From positions 1 through 64,000 of the forward strand of contig JBMGUZ010000009.1 of assembly GCA_051530055.1 (NCBI GenBank): a stretch of 64,000 bases of DNA, in the 5' to 3' direction. Shown here piece by piece: positions 10,473 through 22,354 of the stretch. Source of the DNA: Neoechinorhynchus agilis (taxonomy: Eukaryota; Acanthocephala). The position numbers were made by a program, and so were the translations under genes. How positions within the stretch are numbered: the stretch's first letter is position 1; every line of letters starts with the position of its first letter. Below the pieces are notes generated by a model, which was given only the letters and a program-made list of their open reading frames with translations, was not told the origin of the DNA and did no database searches.

Positions 10473-12639
10473 AAAAATTGATCCTTTAAGTAACCGATTC
10501 TCTTAGTTATCACTCGATTTAATAATATGAACAATAGGTCGATTTTTTTGCGATCCAGTAGATTTCCTGGGGCGGAGTGTGATTTATTCAATGTATTCAT
10601 GAATAATTTTTCACAATTCAGTGTAATACGAATACAAGCGACTGGAGGCTGTTTTATTCGGCGGCCTAAATTAAAAAGGACATCTTAAGAACAATGCACT
10701 CGCTCGATCGTGATCACTTTGCCCAAGTTCACTTTTTTTACACTTATTAGCAACAGGAATAGACTTGGAGATTTTGAGACCAATTCGACGACATTCAGTC
10801 TCACTTCCTCGACCTGGATCAACTTACTACAGAGCTTATTGTTGAACAGTAACTCACGGTGATTGTGAATTAATTGTTGATTTTCTGTATTTGACCTATT
10901 AAATAAGTAAATAAAATCATTAAAAAAGCGTAATTCCACAGATGTCGAAACGTTTTTAGTATTGTTTATGGACCATTGATTGATTTTCGTAGAAAATTAA
11001 TGGGTCAAAAATCAAAACGATTGTGAGTATTATACTTGTTTAAAACTTAATTGTAAAATCATCATTTCTATCGTTTATTTATGCAATATATTGAAGCTCA
11101 GGAAGTCAAAAATGATACAAATCTGATTGGATGCCGAGACAGGGAGCAAAACAAGTTGGTAGCAAATAAATTGAATATGTACAAAATAAAGTCAAGTTCT
11201 CAATTGAAATTTATCGTCTTGAGAACAGAATTTCCTAAATTGCAAAATACAACTAATATTTGTCTATGTTTAAAAACCGTAGATTATGTTAATTAAGAAA
11301 TCGATATAGTAAACATTCTGTGCTTTTAGGCCAATTTAATTCTTTGAACCGTAAATTGCGTTATTCCCAAAGCTAAATTTATATCGACGCTCAATTGTTT
11401 GCACGTATTTTTAATCGTGTTAAATTTAAAAGCGCACAAAATCTTGTGCTCTCGCATCTTAGTCTCAAAAAGCTTATTAAATTGCTAGAATATGCAATTT
11501 CCAACTGTCCTTGTTGAAACACCAATCTTCCATAACCTCTTCACCGTTTCGGCTATCGATCCGTCCCAAACTCATCGTTCTATCAACAAAGCCATGCCAA
11601 GGAAACAAAATTCTACTGTTCACAGCGCCTAAAAAATGCAAAAGGTAGGTTTAAGATCTTTAAGGAAGCTTTAGACACGATCGTCTATGAAACTTCGAGA
11701 CTTGATACTCTTATTTTTTCGATGAACGATCATAGTAAACTAGAATTTTGGCGAACATACCCTTCGGGCATGACATATTTTATTTATTTTAAATATTTCC
11801 CAAAGTAACCACGCCTCATTAGTCATTGTTAATTATCGGGAACTGTTTATTAACCAAATCTCATAGTAGTGCCAAAGTTTGATAAGGAGTATATAAAAAA
11901 ATACTCAACTCGCAAAATGCCAACACTCTGGAACTAGATTTCTAGCAAAATGCATCGCAAATTTTGGCTAGATATTTACGCTAATCGGATTTTGAATGGT
12001 TATGGGATTGAAATTTTTTACCTCTCTTCCCTTTAAAACACAGACTTATGTACTTTTTAAATCGAGAAAAAAAAATTCGTTTCCTTTGGTTTTTAGAAGT
12101 TTTTTAAATCATTGCTTCCGTGATATTTAGGTTTTTATTTTGCAGAAGAAATTGGCAGTAAGTTGTCAATAGGTTTAGATAGTTTAATTTATTCATTTAT
12201 CAGCGCCTAAGAAAACGTATGACAATCCGGTTTAATTTGAAACAATTATTGTACGTTTATTCTAAAAATAGGAAGTCGACCTTCATTATTTTCCGGATTC
12301 ATATTTTGCATGTTCATTTGGTACGGAGCGAGACAAACATCGGGCACTAATTATCAAAACACGTTTCCATGTAAGCTTCAAAGTTGCTTGGACGCTTGCA
12401 CATTGATTTTTAGCAATGCTTGCAGCGGTTTCTTTACTTTTGGTAATTCGACTTAATGTTTCCTTCGAGCAGTTCAGTTTATTTTCTCTACATACGGCGA
12501 GTTTTTCCCTCCTCGAGATTTACATGCAAATTTTCGAGGCCTCAACCTTCTTATCAAGCATCTAAAATCACATGTGGAAGTTGAGTTCATTTGATCCCTG
12601 GAAGCGGGACCATCAATTTCTGAGGTGACTCTTCACCCT
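10473..12639. other. Long non-coding stretch
   Basis: After the end of unit A there are only short open frames without recognisable domains, coiled coils or splice structure. I see no RNA gene or repeat that I can support. Confidence 0.4.
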
Positions 12640-14140
12640 GCTGCTCCACGGAGGTTATTTGTCGGAAGGACAAGAGCGGAGTTGCTCTTGTTCTTTTTCA
12701 TTGTCCTCTCCGCGTTGATGAGAAGTTTCCTTGATCAGAGCCTTCTTTGGAGCCCGTCACCATTTTCACCTTCGTTCCTCCGAAGTCGATTGTGTGGTCG
12801 TTTTGCACGGCGAGGTTGAGAATGGCCGATGACACGTCACTCCGTTTGAGTGCGTATTCATGCTTTCTTTTCCAAATACCCTGCTTCGTTTGTCCAATAT
12901 AAAGACATTGCCACAGTTTTGCAGGCTGCAGAGTAGACCACGTAATCATTGTCCTTGAGTTGCTCCGACTTGAAAACGCTGTTCAAATTCACTCCGGCCG
13001 AGGATTCACCGAGCTCGATTTCTCATTTTTGAAGAAATGTAATGAACTCGGATGAATCTCGTTTTCTTCTCGCTCGACTTGTCTTTTTTTGTCCTTCTGC
13101 ATCTGTCAGTGCCTTCTTAATGACGTAGGTTGAGTACTAAAAGTTTCTTAGTTTCCGATCGATGATGCCTATGCTCTTTTTTGTCACATATTTGTTGCTC
13201 CCTATTTCTAGTGCTCTCGAGAATAGATTGCAAGCAGCGTTAAACTTATATCTGTTGGGACCATGACTTTTCCAGTGAGTTGGGGACTCCACTCTATACC
13301 AGGTTCGTGGAATAACGAGGTGGTAATCGACGCTCCGTTTCGTTGTAAGCAGACGTCCAAGAAGCTGATCCGACCATTTTTGTCTTTTGGGGGTGATTGT
13401 CCACATTATCGACGGGTTTATCGCGTTCAGCTGTTTCTCCAGCTTCATTTTGATAGGGCTCTCGTTTGTAATCACGAACACGTCGTCGAAATACCTGAAC
13501 CAAACCTTGATTTGTGGGAACTTCACCAACTTTTTCGTATTCGATCATGAAAACGTTGGCGAGCACTGGACCTAGCGATGAACCCATCGTTACTCCATTC
13601 GTCTGATCGTACAACTTGTCCTCAAATACGAAAGTAGACTTGGTCGTGCAATATTCCACCAGTGTAGTCCACTCGTGTACTTCCAGCTTTGGATCTAAGC
13701 CTCGATCCGCCAGTATGTTCGCGGCTAACCTCTTAGCCTCATTTACCGGTACATTAGTGAACAATGCGATACCGTCTGCTGTCCAAAGGAACTGATTGCT
13801 AGTATCGTATCCTCTTATCATTTTTGCAAATAACGGACCGTCCTTGACGTAAGAGGCTGGAATCTCGACATGACCCTGAATTAGATTGTTGATTTCCTTT
13901 GCCAAACTATGACCGTATGATGAGTACGATGCAATAGCCGGTCGGACCTTCAAGAACGGTTTATGTAACTTTGGGAGCAAGTACAAAAAACCTGGCTTCG
14001 CGTTGGCTGCCCTCGTCTTTGCATACCAGTTCTGTGTGATCTTGCCAGCCGCTTTTAATCCGCTCAGGTACTAGTTGAACTCGCGTTCTCTATCTACAGG
14101 TACACTCGACAATGGAAACCTATTCCTGCAATTCCGGTAA
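12640..14140 (-). mobile_element. Penelope-like element, broken
   Basis: Minus-strand pieces read, in order, YLLPKLHKP, then ALFTNVPVNEA, GVTMGSSLGPVLANVFM and YFDDVFVI, the reverse-transcriptase motifs of Penelope-like elements. Downstream comes LYIGQTKQGIWKRKHEH-like sequence, the GIY-YIG endonuclease typical of this class. The copy is broken and 5' incomplete, with several breaks, so it is not active as it stands. Penelope-like elements are the class known to carry hammerhead motifs, which links this copy to the hammerhead-like cores elsewhere in the window by inference. No terminal repeats were identified. Confidence 0.85.
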
Positions 14141-14189
14141 TCATTTTAAGGTAAATTAATGAAAATTTGGAGCTACTATCACATTTTAA

Positions 14190-15157
14190 TTTTTTGCTTT
14201 GCCGGCCTTTCTTGGATCGTTTGAGGGGAGCCTACCAGTCTCGAAGAACATTTTGAAAGAAAAGTTTTGTCTTGACCGGGATTTCGTGGTGGCGGTTGAG
14301 GAATGGTGCCAGCAGACAGGCGCTAACCAAGTTCCCGTGAATGGCCTCAGACAGTCGATCTGGGACGGACCTCTTGTCGCGAGAGCTCACAGCTCTCTTC
14401 TTTCAGGTTCTCGCGATGGGGTCGTCAGAGCTAGATTGTTGGCAATTTCGACACGAGAATCTGGGGCGTGGTTGGAGGCTGTTCCTCTGGCATCTGTGGG
14501 AACTCTTCTTACTGACGAGGTGACGAGGATCGCAGTATCCTTAAGACTCGGTCTCCCGATATGCACGCCCCATCGCTGTCGATGTGGGTCTTTGGTTGAT
14601 GCTTTCGGGCGACACGGTCTCGTCTGCAGAAGGTCAGCAGGAAGGTTCTCACGCCATTCTGAAATCAATAACGCAATTTCTCGGGCGTTGAGAACGGCGA
14701 ACTTCCCGAACATCCTGGAACCCGCCCACCTCTGCAGACTAGACGGCATAGGCCCGATGGAATTTCGGTCTTCCCGTGGCGGGAGGGCAAATGCCTTCTC
14801 TGGGACGCCACGTGTGTGGACACCCTCGCAGCCAGCAACATCCCCTACTCCCTCGAAATCGCCGGTGGTGCCGCCAGTGCAGCGGAAGGGAGGAAGGTAC
14901 GAAAATATATGCAGCTATCGAGGGCTCACTATTTTGTCCCCTTTGGGGTAGAGACGTATGGAGCGCTCGGCAGCTCGGCACTCTCTCTGCTCAAGGATCT
15001 CTCGAAGAAATTGAGAGAGGCAACCGGAGACTCAAGAGCAGGCTTATTTCTTCGACAAAATATCTCGCTGGCAGTACAACGGGGCAATGCTGCCAGCGTG
15101 ATGGCGACGGTCGAGGAAGGACAAAAGCTGGAATTTGGTGGGAGGTGGTGGATGTAA
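14190..15157 (+). mobile_element. LINE C-terminal region with Zn-finger and restriction-like endonuclease motif
   Basis: The main frame reads a Cys/His finger (HRCRCGSLVDAFGRHGLVC), then RHSEINNAISRAL. After one frame change near 14750 comes a KRPDG-type turn, LLWDATCVDTLAASNI, HYFVPFGVETYGALGS and AVQRGNAASV before the stop at 15155-15157. The order CxxC-H-C, RHxxI, RPDG, WDxT resembles the restriction-like endonuclease end of R2/Utopia-like LINEs. The reverse-transcriptase part is missing upstream, so the copy is 5'-truncated. At least five shorter fragments of the same 3' end lie at 45815, 49190, 51345, 59635 and 59790. The family name is uncertain. Confidence 0.7.
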
Positions 15158-15230
15158 AGAAAAGTTGATAAAAGACACCTGAAATAAAAGATTTCAAATC
15201 ATTAGATTAATGCGAATCGATCGTCAGAGC

Positions 15231-16200
15231 TCAAAATAAATCTTTATTTCTTTGAATCATGGTCCATAGTCGCTCACGGCAATCACCATCATACGGAAAG
15301 AGAGCACAATGCAGCATTCTAATTATGGAAGGTTCATTCCCAAAAGAATAATTATGAAATCCAAAGGTAATGATATCATTTATCGCGCTGAACGGGAACG
15401 TTCTCAATATCAGAGACAAGTTGTCCTTGTACAAAAGATGCGAGTGAAAATTCACTGCCTCAGTTCTGTGTAGTTCTAAATCATACTTAATGAGCTTGCC
15501 GACATAAATATCATCGGGCAAATGCCATTTGTTGCAAGAATTTTTTTCTTCTCATTGAAAAAAATTATCTGCATTTGATGCATCCATCAATGAAAGTCTT
15601 TTCAGGCGTCACCAAAGGAAGCATTTTCTTTAGTAAACCATGAGAATAACACACTCCTGCTCCGTATGTGTTAAAACTAAGATTTAATCGTTTTGGTCTT
15701 TTTATTTGTACGTAATCGACCGACGCTCGACCAATGTAAAAGTCTTTCCTAAAATCGAATTGTGATAAATATTCAACCAAATTGTTTAGATTGACATATT
15801 GATCGTCGTCAAATCTACAGTACCATTTCTTTTTAGAAAACTTCATTAAATTAAACTCTTTTGCCGTCTGGCAACACAGATTCTTTAGATTCCGCCCAAT
15901 TGAACATCGTGAGGAGTGCCATTTAATTCGTTTTTGAGGATAGTCTCGAATAACAACAGCGTCGGTGACCACATGAACCGATTCAGCAAACAAAAACCAC
16001 GTTTCAATCATCGGCAAAAGCCTGCGACGATAATTCGATTCAGTAGTTCGAACGATTAAAAGAACGTCGGAAATCTTACAGCATCCTGACTGACTTCTCT
16101 TATCCATTTTAGGATAAACGTTAGAATTCAGAAATAGATACCAAATTATTAATGTAACCAATAGGAGTACTGAACATTTCTGCAGTATTTTTGATTTCAT
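15231..16200 (-). CDS. fng: Fringe-like beta-1,3-N-acetylglucosaminyltransferase
   Basis: The first exon or block (16200-15565) encodes a type II anchor (residues about 9-26, VLLLVTLIIWYLFL), DVLLIVRTTESNYRRRL, then WYCRFDDDQYVNL with the metal-binding DDD at 131-133, and YGAGVCYSHGLLKKM. The second block (15521-15231) continues LPDDIYVGKLI, NFHSHLLYK and SIIRMLHCALFPYDGDC. Both match Fringe in order and spacing; Fringe extends O-fucose on Notch EGF repeats in the Golgi. The two blocks differ by one frame over about 45 bases, and no canonical GT donor sits at the junction. Either a tiny non-canonical intron or a disabling indel separates them. Expected total length is close to 310 residues, usual for the family. 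The start is the ATG before the anchor. Confidence 0.82.
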
Positions 16201-17039
16201 AACTTCTAATCAATGTGGATAACGCCGCACTTTCCAGAGTTTCTTGCCTTTTGGATCCTAGATAGTACTTTTGCGTGAGGGAAATATTAATCAAATAAGT
16301 CTAGGCGTGTAGATCTGCACCGTTTGGCTTATCGGCATGTTTACGCGAAACTCCCAAAACGTAGATATGCAGCAATGAGCCAAGGGCTATTATGGAATCC
16401 AGTGATGGAGAAATAAATGCTGATTTAAAAAAAATGCCAAAGAATGAGCAGCTCCAGTTGATATAAGTAATTCTGTATTTCTTGACTAACTTTCATGAGA
16501 TTGAGAGCTAGTAATGCAACCGCATGTTTATTTATTTACACTGAGACTATACACACGTGAGTTTTAGTTAAAGGACCAATCATTGATTCCATAAAATTCC
16601 ACATAAAAAGTGAGTACTCCCATTGCGCACACCAGAGTGTTTTTGCGCAAGTCTGATCGATTATCTAGGATTTGTCATTGATTTACATTTTATAATTTCC
16701 TAAATGGAATTATCGCAATATCACGGCAGCTTACCTCGAGTGTAAGGAAATATACAATTTTCTAAAAAATAATCCATGTTTGTTTTTAAAGAATCCTCTA
16801 ATAACATTTCTCGAGTAATTGCAATATCGGACTTATCTTTATGAAATCGCAAGCCCATTAAATTTTGAGCGTTCAAGAAAAGTATATTTATAATTATAGA
16901 ACAATAGCAAGGTCTTCACTAACATGTTCATTGAACCATAAGATAAAAATTTGATTTTCTTAATATTTGGTAAAAATTTATAAAACATGCCTAGCCTCTG
17001 CTCCGGTGATAGTACTAAAAATAAGAGTTTTAGTTATGT
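16201..17039. other. Intergenic, nothing recognised
   Basis: Upstream flank of the Fringe gene. AT-rich; no supported feature. Confidence 0.4.
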
Positions 17040-19290
17040 TAACGATGAATCGTTGGTTTAGTCCCAGTCGCTTGGCCCTCTTGACCACGCATTTGACTCT
17101 TTTAATAACGATTCAGATCCTTCCCAACTCATACCTAGGGTAAGTTAGTAAGGGAATTTGCAAACCAAGCGGTTTACTATTTTGGACCACTTTGGGTACA
17201 TCTGTGAGATTGGATAAAAGGGTAGAGATCCTGATATTTGTATCCTTTTTCCGGTTATTAGGAACTCTAAAACATTTTTGTCAATTGAGAGACAAATGAG
17301 CTTTACGTAAAAACTTGTCGATTTCACTTAAACATTTCTTAATTGTTTCAGCGATATTTCGTAAAAATTTCTCTGATAAGAAAAATTATTTTTTATGAAG
17401 ATTGGCCAGCCGGTAACTTATATCGATGTGTGGCCTATTATGACACGGCTGTTAATTTTTGGGCACACAGCCCATCGACCTGGTTCAGAGTAGTAATTCA
17501 ATTACCCAATGCACTGAACCATCCGGTAAAAGAGTTTGTACATTCCTCCGGATCCTCAGATACCTCCTAAGGATGAGGGACTCATCAGTGAGTTTCCTCC
17601 CTTGATTGAGGTACTTCGTCCCCTTTTTGCTTGTGCGTCATTGGCGGTAACGGATTCGAACCGCTGGACCCTTAATCGGGATCCACTTTTTAACTTAAAC
17701 TATTTAAATAAAAAATCCAAACTTATAACAAATAAAATGGAGGAGAGAGGAGACCCTTGAAGGACTCCATGTATATGGTAAAAAATTCTCCTATCCTTAT
17801 CGAGATCAAAGAAAACTCCCTTGGTTTTTAGCAAGATCATAATGTGATAAATAAGCTTTTTTGGAACTTTAAAAAAACCTAGGGCCTCATAAATGAAGGC
17901 TCGGTGAATTTCATCGAAGGTTCTGCATATATCTATTTGTAAAATCACGTTTACAGAATTTAGTCTTGCTCTAGATAATGCTATAAGTTCCTCCATTAAG
18001 GAATGCACACCTCTGCCTGGAATAAAACCGTGCATAAAGTCAGGAAACAATCCTTTATCCTGCATATATTTCAATAGCTTCCATGTGATTGCGCGTTCAA
18101 TTACTGAGATCAGTGGATCTTGAAGAGATATGGGTCGTAAATCTTTTGGTTAAGTTATCCGTTTGCCGCTAGTTTTCGCGATAAAAACACTTTTTGGCTT
18201 TGTTTACCTCCACAAGTTGATAAATTCTTAAGGTAAAAAGTATTTTTGAGATTAAACTCGCTTTAATATCATCATTTATTAATTAAAAAATATCCAGTTG
18301 TGTCGAGATTGTATTGTGAGCCCATGATCTACCCACTGACGAGGCTTTAATAAAATCTTCAACACATGTAAAATAATCGGTTTCTTCAATATTATCATTA
18401 AAATTGATTGGTTCACCCATATGGAAGTTTAAAATAGATTTGACAACTTCTGGATATGAGGAACTTCCAATTCATAAAGCCGCTTTTGATTTTCAATCCA
18501 CATTCACCACTTTTTGGAATGAGTAGCGCATTTTAAAAGTTTATTTCACTCTCTTCATTTCATTCCAGTATAGCGAAGTGAAATATTTGTTTCCAAACAA
18601 ATCAGCTATTGAATGGTAACCGGTTTCTCTGGCCTCAACCTCCAATTTGAAAAGATAATTTAGATTAGAATCATGCCTCCAAAAACCGAAAACCTTAGTC
18701 TTTCTTAAAGACAACTCCGAAGCGAGAGAGCATAAGTTACTGAAGTTGAGGAGAGCTGAATCTTGACTTAAAATTGCAGGTAATTTAGATAAAATAATAC
18801 TGTTAAAAGATAAAACATAAGACTTTTGTGGTACACCTCCGGTGCTGGTAAAAATCATGGCATCATGCCCCAAACGCCATTTCATTCTTATTTGCATTTC
18901 CAATGAGAATAGAACGCATAATTAATAAAAGAATGACACCCTCTGGACCAATTATGAAACGATGGTTCCTCCGGCAAAATAATATAATAATCAGAAACGA
19001 ATCTGGCTCTAAAGGCACTCAAATAGTTATTGTTAAAATCACCAACCACTATATCGGGTTTACAAACATCGATAATACCCCTCATCATCTCAATCGATTT
19101 ACTCAAGTTTGATTTTGCATTCCGATAAAAAACTCGTATCAGATGGTATGGTTCTAAATACTTTTCTTTAAGTAGAAAAGGGTTCAAAGTGGACATAATT
19201 TGAATGGCGAATTCATAGGTGTGCTTTTTGAAAAGTATTTTAGGAGAAATTACTTTTCTGAGGTAAGACTGCAAACCTCCAAAGAAGTTT
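17040..19290 (-). mobile_element. Old LINE, fragmentary
   Basis: On the minus strand, 19274-18888 contains IVVGDFNNNYLSAF, an exonuclease-endonuclease-phosphatase-type motif (GDFN). After a linker (18903-18541), 18074-17700 contains HGFIPGRGVHSLMEELI, ILQIDICRTFDEIHR and GVLQGSPLSSILFVISL, which are reverse-transcriptase motifs. The catalytic YxDD box was not found and frames change repeatedly, so this is a dead copy. A C-terminal piece (KRVKCVVKRAKRLGLNQRF) may lie near 17050-17130. It is unlike the other LINE families in the window in wording, so it is a separate lineage. Confidence 0.65.
17640..17700 (-). tRNA. tRNA 3'-half-like fragment
   Basis: On the minus strand, a perfect B-box GGTTCGAATCC sits in a T-arm-like hairpin and is followed by ACCGCCA, resembling an acceptor 3' strand. 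An anticodon-arm-like hairpin precedes it. No D-arm or A-box is present upstream, so this is at best a tRNA fragment or a copy of a tRNA-primed sequence inside retroelement debris. Confidence 0.25.
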
Positions 19291-19705
19291 GTTCGAGATG
19301 ATAGAATGGACTGATTTAAAAATATTGAAAATTATATAAGTTATAAGAGGTTCTTGGTCCCGTTTCTTGTAAGAAACATCGCTTTGTTAGCGAAATGCAA
19401 TATCAGCGTCACTGAGACAAATGCGACACTTAATCTTTTATTTGACATTCCGAACGTCAATAGAATCGAACATTCCTATGATTACACAATATGATGCTAA
19501 TTAATCTCGATATTACGGGGGCTTTGACTGATCGGTTTAATGCTCACGACGAGTATTCGAGGAAATAAAATTGTTGTTTGCCTTCAAAACTCCAAACAAT
19601 AAGAAAAACATATTTGTACGGAAAATGTTTGTAGTGTGAAACGAATGTGATTTAAGAATATCCTACACCCATCCTAAACTCCGACAGATTGATCGATAAC
19701 GCCTA

Positions 19706-20364
19706 ATGAATCCTACAAAGTTCAAAGCATTGAGTATCGCAACTGCGATTTTGTTCTTTGCAAGTTCAATCTTAAGTTGGGTCTCACTATGCAGCAATCA
19801 TCCATGGTCACGAGTTCCGGATACGAAAATCACCATCAGAATCTCCGGACATTCATCCATGTCTCCGATTTATTTCCTTCTCATTGAAGGTGAGTTTCCT
19901 TCTTGTTTCTTTTATAAAATCGCTTTCGTTAGGAGGACTAATGCGCACATTGCTGCTTATGAGCGCAGGAATCGAAACTGCGGCTTTTCTCATGGCCGTG
20001 TCTCATTTTCTATGCCAAGGACGAGTTCGAATCTTGTGGCTGCAACTTTCCTCTGTTTTTGGACAAATCTCTTGTAAGTGTCGCCTACTATTGTAAATAT
20101 TCTTGATATTCGTCTTTAGTGACCTATCAACTAATGGGAATGGGATCATTTACTTTATACGTCAACGAGAATGGCCATGGATTTTGCTATCCATTTTATT
20201 TGGCGATGGGAAGCTGCCTTTCCTCGATCTTAGCCTTTGTAGTCTCCCAAACAGTGACGTATATTATCGGCACGAATATTCTCAGATTGTTTGATGATGG
20301 ATTTACTGAGATACGACCAAAGTATCTGCAGCGCAGCGGGTTAGAAATGATCAATTTCTATTAA
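19706..20364 (+). CDS. Four-helix membrane protein, unknown
   Basis: Three exons (19706-19889, 19933-20073, 20120-20364) with GT-AG introns of 43 and 46 nt give a 189-residue protein with no frame break. Hydrophobic segments lie at about residues 8-29, 55-86, 92-116 and 131-160, so it is a tetraspan-type protein. The first extracellular loop is short and contains Cys-Ser-Asn-His-Pro-Trp (residues 29-34). Claudin/PMP22-like or similar four-helix families are possible, but I see no diagnostic signature such as the claudin W-GLW-C-C motif. A rearranged, inverted fragment of this gene lies at 31781-31963. The downstream sequence runs into unit B. Confidence 0.7.
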
Positions 20365-20436
20365 GTATAATTCAATTATTTAAATTTAAGGGCTTTAAAA
20401 GCGAATCCTGTAGTTAATCCATTCGCCAAGGTGAAG

Positions 20437-20690
20437 AAATCATCAGAAGAGTTTTCTGGGACGCATGTTTCTCCACTGAAATATTTTCCCAGATGAAGAA
20501 GCCATCCAACTTAATCAATTAGACAACCATTCTGGCCCAATTAAAACGGATTCCCTTCATCCGGAGAGGTCTATGGATACGCCACGATCAGACATAGGCG
20601 ATCCACTTCTATATGATCGAATGTAGCTTCGGGGAAAGTGTTCAGCCTTTCATTAGCTCCAAATTAACCAAAATTAATTATTATTTACTT
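20437..20690 (+). pseudogene. Frameshifted copy of the acidic-protein cassette of 7.7 kb
   Basis: Sequence matches 7680-7950 closely (for example CCACGATCAGACATAGGCGA). An extra T in GAAATATTTTCCC and a changed ATG (TAGCTTCGGGG in place of TTGCTTTGGGG) break the frame, so this copy is not coding. It lies directly after the four-helix protein gene. Confidence 0.7.
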
Positions 20691-20715
20691 AATAAATCGG
20701 TTAACCTTTATGACA

Positions 20716-21487
20716 GGTCAGCTTAGTTGTGATTTTAAGAAAACTGGGAAATTCGATATGTGAAGAATTCGATTTCAACGATCATCAACTTCTATTTTAA
20801 TATTCGATTTTCCATTTCCATGCTCCAAATAAAGGTGGATAAAGCATACTACGCATGCAACCCTGATTTCCCTCGCCTTCAATTCTCTTTTGCTAATCAC
20901 ATTCTCAACTCGCGTAAGGCCCTTTTCTTGTACATAAACTCGCCTAATATTCCATTCACCTCTGGTGGGAAAACACTTAAATCTTTCGTCAACCTCTCAA
21001 ACTCAGACCTCTTTGCTATACTAAACTCCATCAATGCACAACTTTGTGACTCGCCTAATTTCTTATTCCCAATTAGGCTCTTCGCTTTAACATCCTAGAT
21101 ATAATTGATCCACTAACCCACATAACCAACCAAAGTTTCAAGACCGGAATCTTCCCAAATTGCCTTAAAACTTCTCGGGTTTCACTGCTCCCGAAAGCTG
21201 GTAAACTTATATTCATCTCATGTTTTCGACCCATTTCTATCTTAACTTTCTTCTCTAAGGTCTTCGAGAAATGCTTTAAAGCACACCTTCTGCCAATCTT
21301 CAATCGAAAAATTTCATCCATTCAATTAGGTTTCCGGCTTTTCGTGTACGGACGCCCCTCTTTGCATCTACGATTCTCTTTTTTATAAATTCGGATTCAA
21401 GGTTTCAGAAATTTAGATAGAATACTTGGCGTACAGGTCAAAATGTCTGCGTTTCGCTTTCGAGATAGTGAGAATGTAAATTGGGAT
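20716..21487 (+). mobile_element. Segmental duplication unit B: LINE fragment without PTRHD1
   Basis: This block aligns with 7978-8473 of unit A but keeps about 165 bp of LINE sequence (coding FEKCFKAHLLPIFNRKI and neighbours) that units A, C and D have lost. Homology to unit A ends at TTGGGAT near 21487, just before the PTRHD1 gene would start. It is a non-coding remnant of the endonuclease/reverse-transcriptase linker region. Confidence 0.8.
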
Positions 21488-22354
21488 TCCAATGCCCTCT
21501 GTCGGCTGCCAGGGATGCTGAAACAATGCTCCTTAATGAACTAGTCAATCAAAGCCAATTCCTAGAAATAATCATTTTTTTTCATTCCTGCCCATTGATT
21601 CGTTTTCTTCGTAGCATTCTCGCCTTTGAACGCTCGCAACTCTTTTGTATCTGACTTTTTTACTATGGAAATTTTCCATCTTCCGATTGCGACCAAAAAG
21701 GTTATTTTCATTTTGAACGAAGATTTCCCTTATTTGTTTGAGCAGAGAATCCTCCATGTCCTTTGGTGATGGTTTCATTTTGAACAATGATTCTTATCTG
21801 GAAAGTCGTACAAATTGTTCATGATTGGTTCTCAACTGCACAAACCATTATAAACTTTGATGTTCTCAAAGATCTTTAAAAAAAGATATTAGATATTTTG
21901 ATAATTTCATTCAGTGGACACTGAATCTATCATGCGCATAAACCTCCAGACTAAAGAAAGTGACTTATAATCCAATTTAGCGAACTCGCTAATATTTTAA
22001 ATCTCTAGAATTGGAAACGAATACGATCCTGTCATTCTTGCAATAAAAAAGAAGCTCTATTAGCGCAAATCATTTTCGAAGAATACAACTCATTAATATA
22101 AAATACTTTTGAATGCCTGGGAAGACACTTCGATGTTTGAATTCGAATTTTTGATAAGAAGCTTTGTGGAATAATCCCGACTGTGCGTAATACAGCTCTT
22201 AAAAATTCTTAATTTATTGTGATTTTACCAATGATAGCACGAGGAAAGCTTTTTATAAACATGTTTTATTTAAAAGAAACACAAGTCACCTGACCTTGTA
22301 CCTTAGGTATACAGTTAATCCTGTACATTTTAAACAACTTTAATCGGTTCAGTT
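21488..22354. other. Non-coding, nothing recognised
   Basis: AT-rich; one short minus-strand frame (21572-21787) is rich in charged residues but shows no family signature. Confidence 0.4.

Noticed and set aside
11081-11296. 71-codon open frame
   Set aside because: Composition and context give no support for a gene.
17575-17625. Permuted (type II-like) hammerhead on the minus strand: GGGGACGAAG, then CTGATGAGTCCC
   Set aside because: The order could fit an open-stem-II form and GUCCC pairs with GGGAC, but GAAG replaces GAAA and no cleavage site or stem I is apparent.
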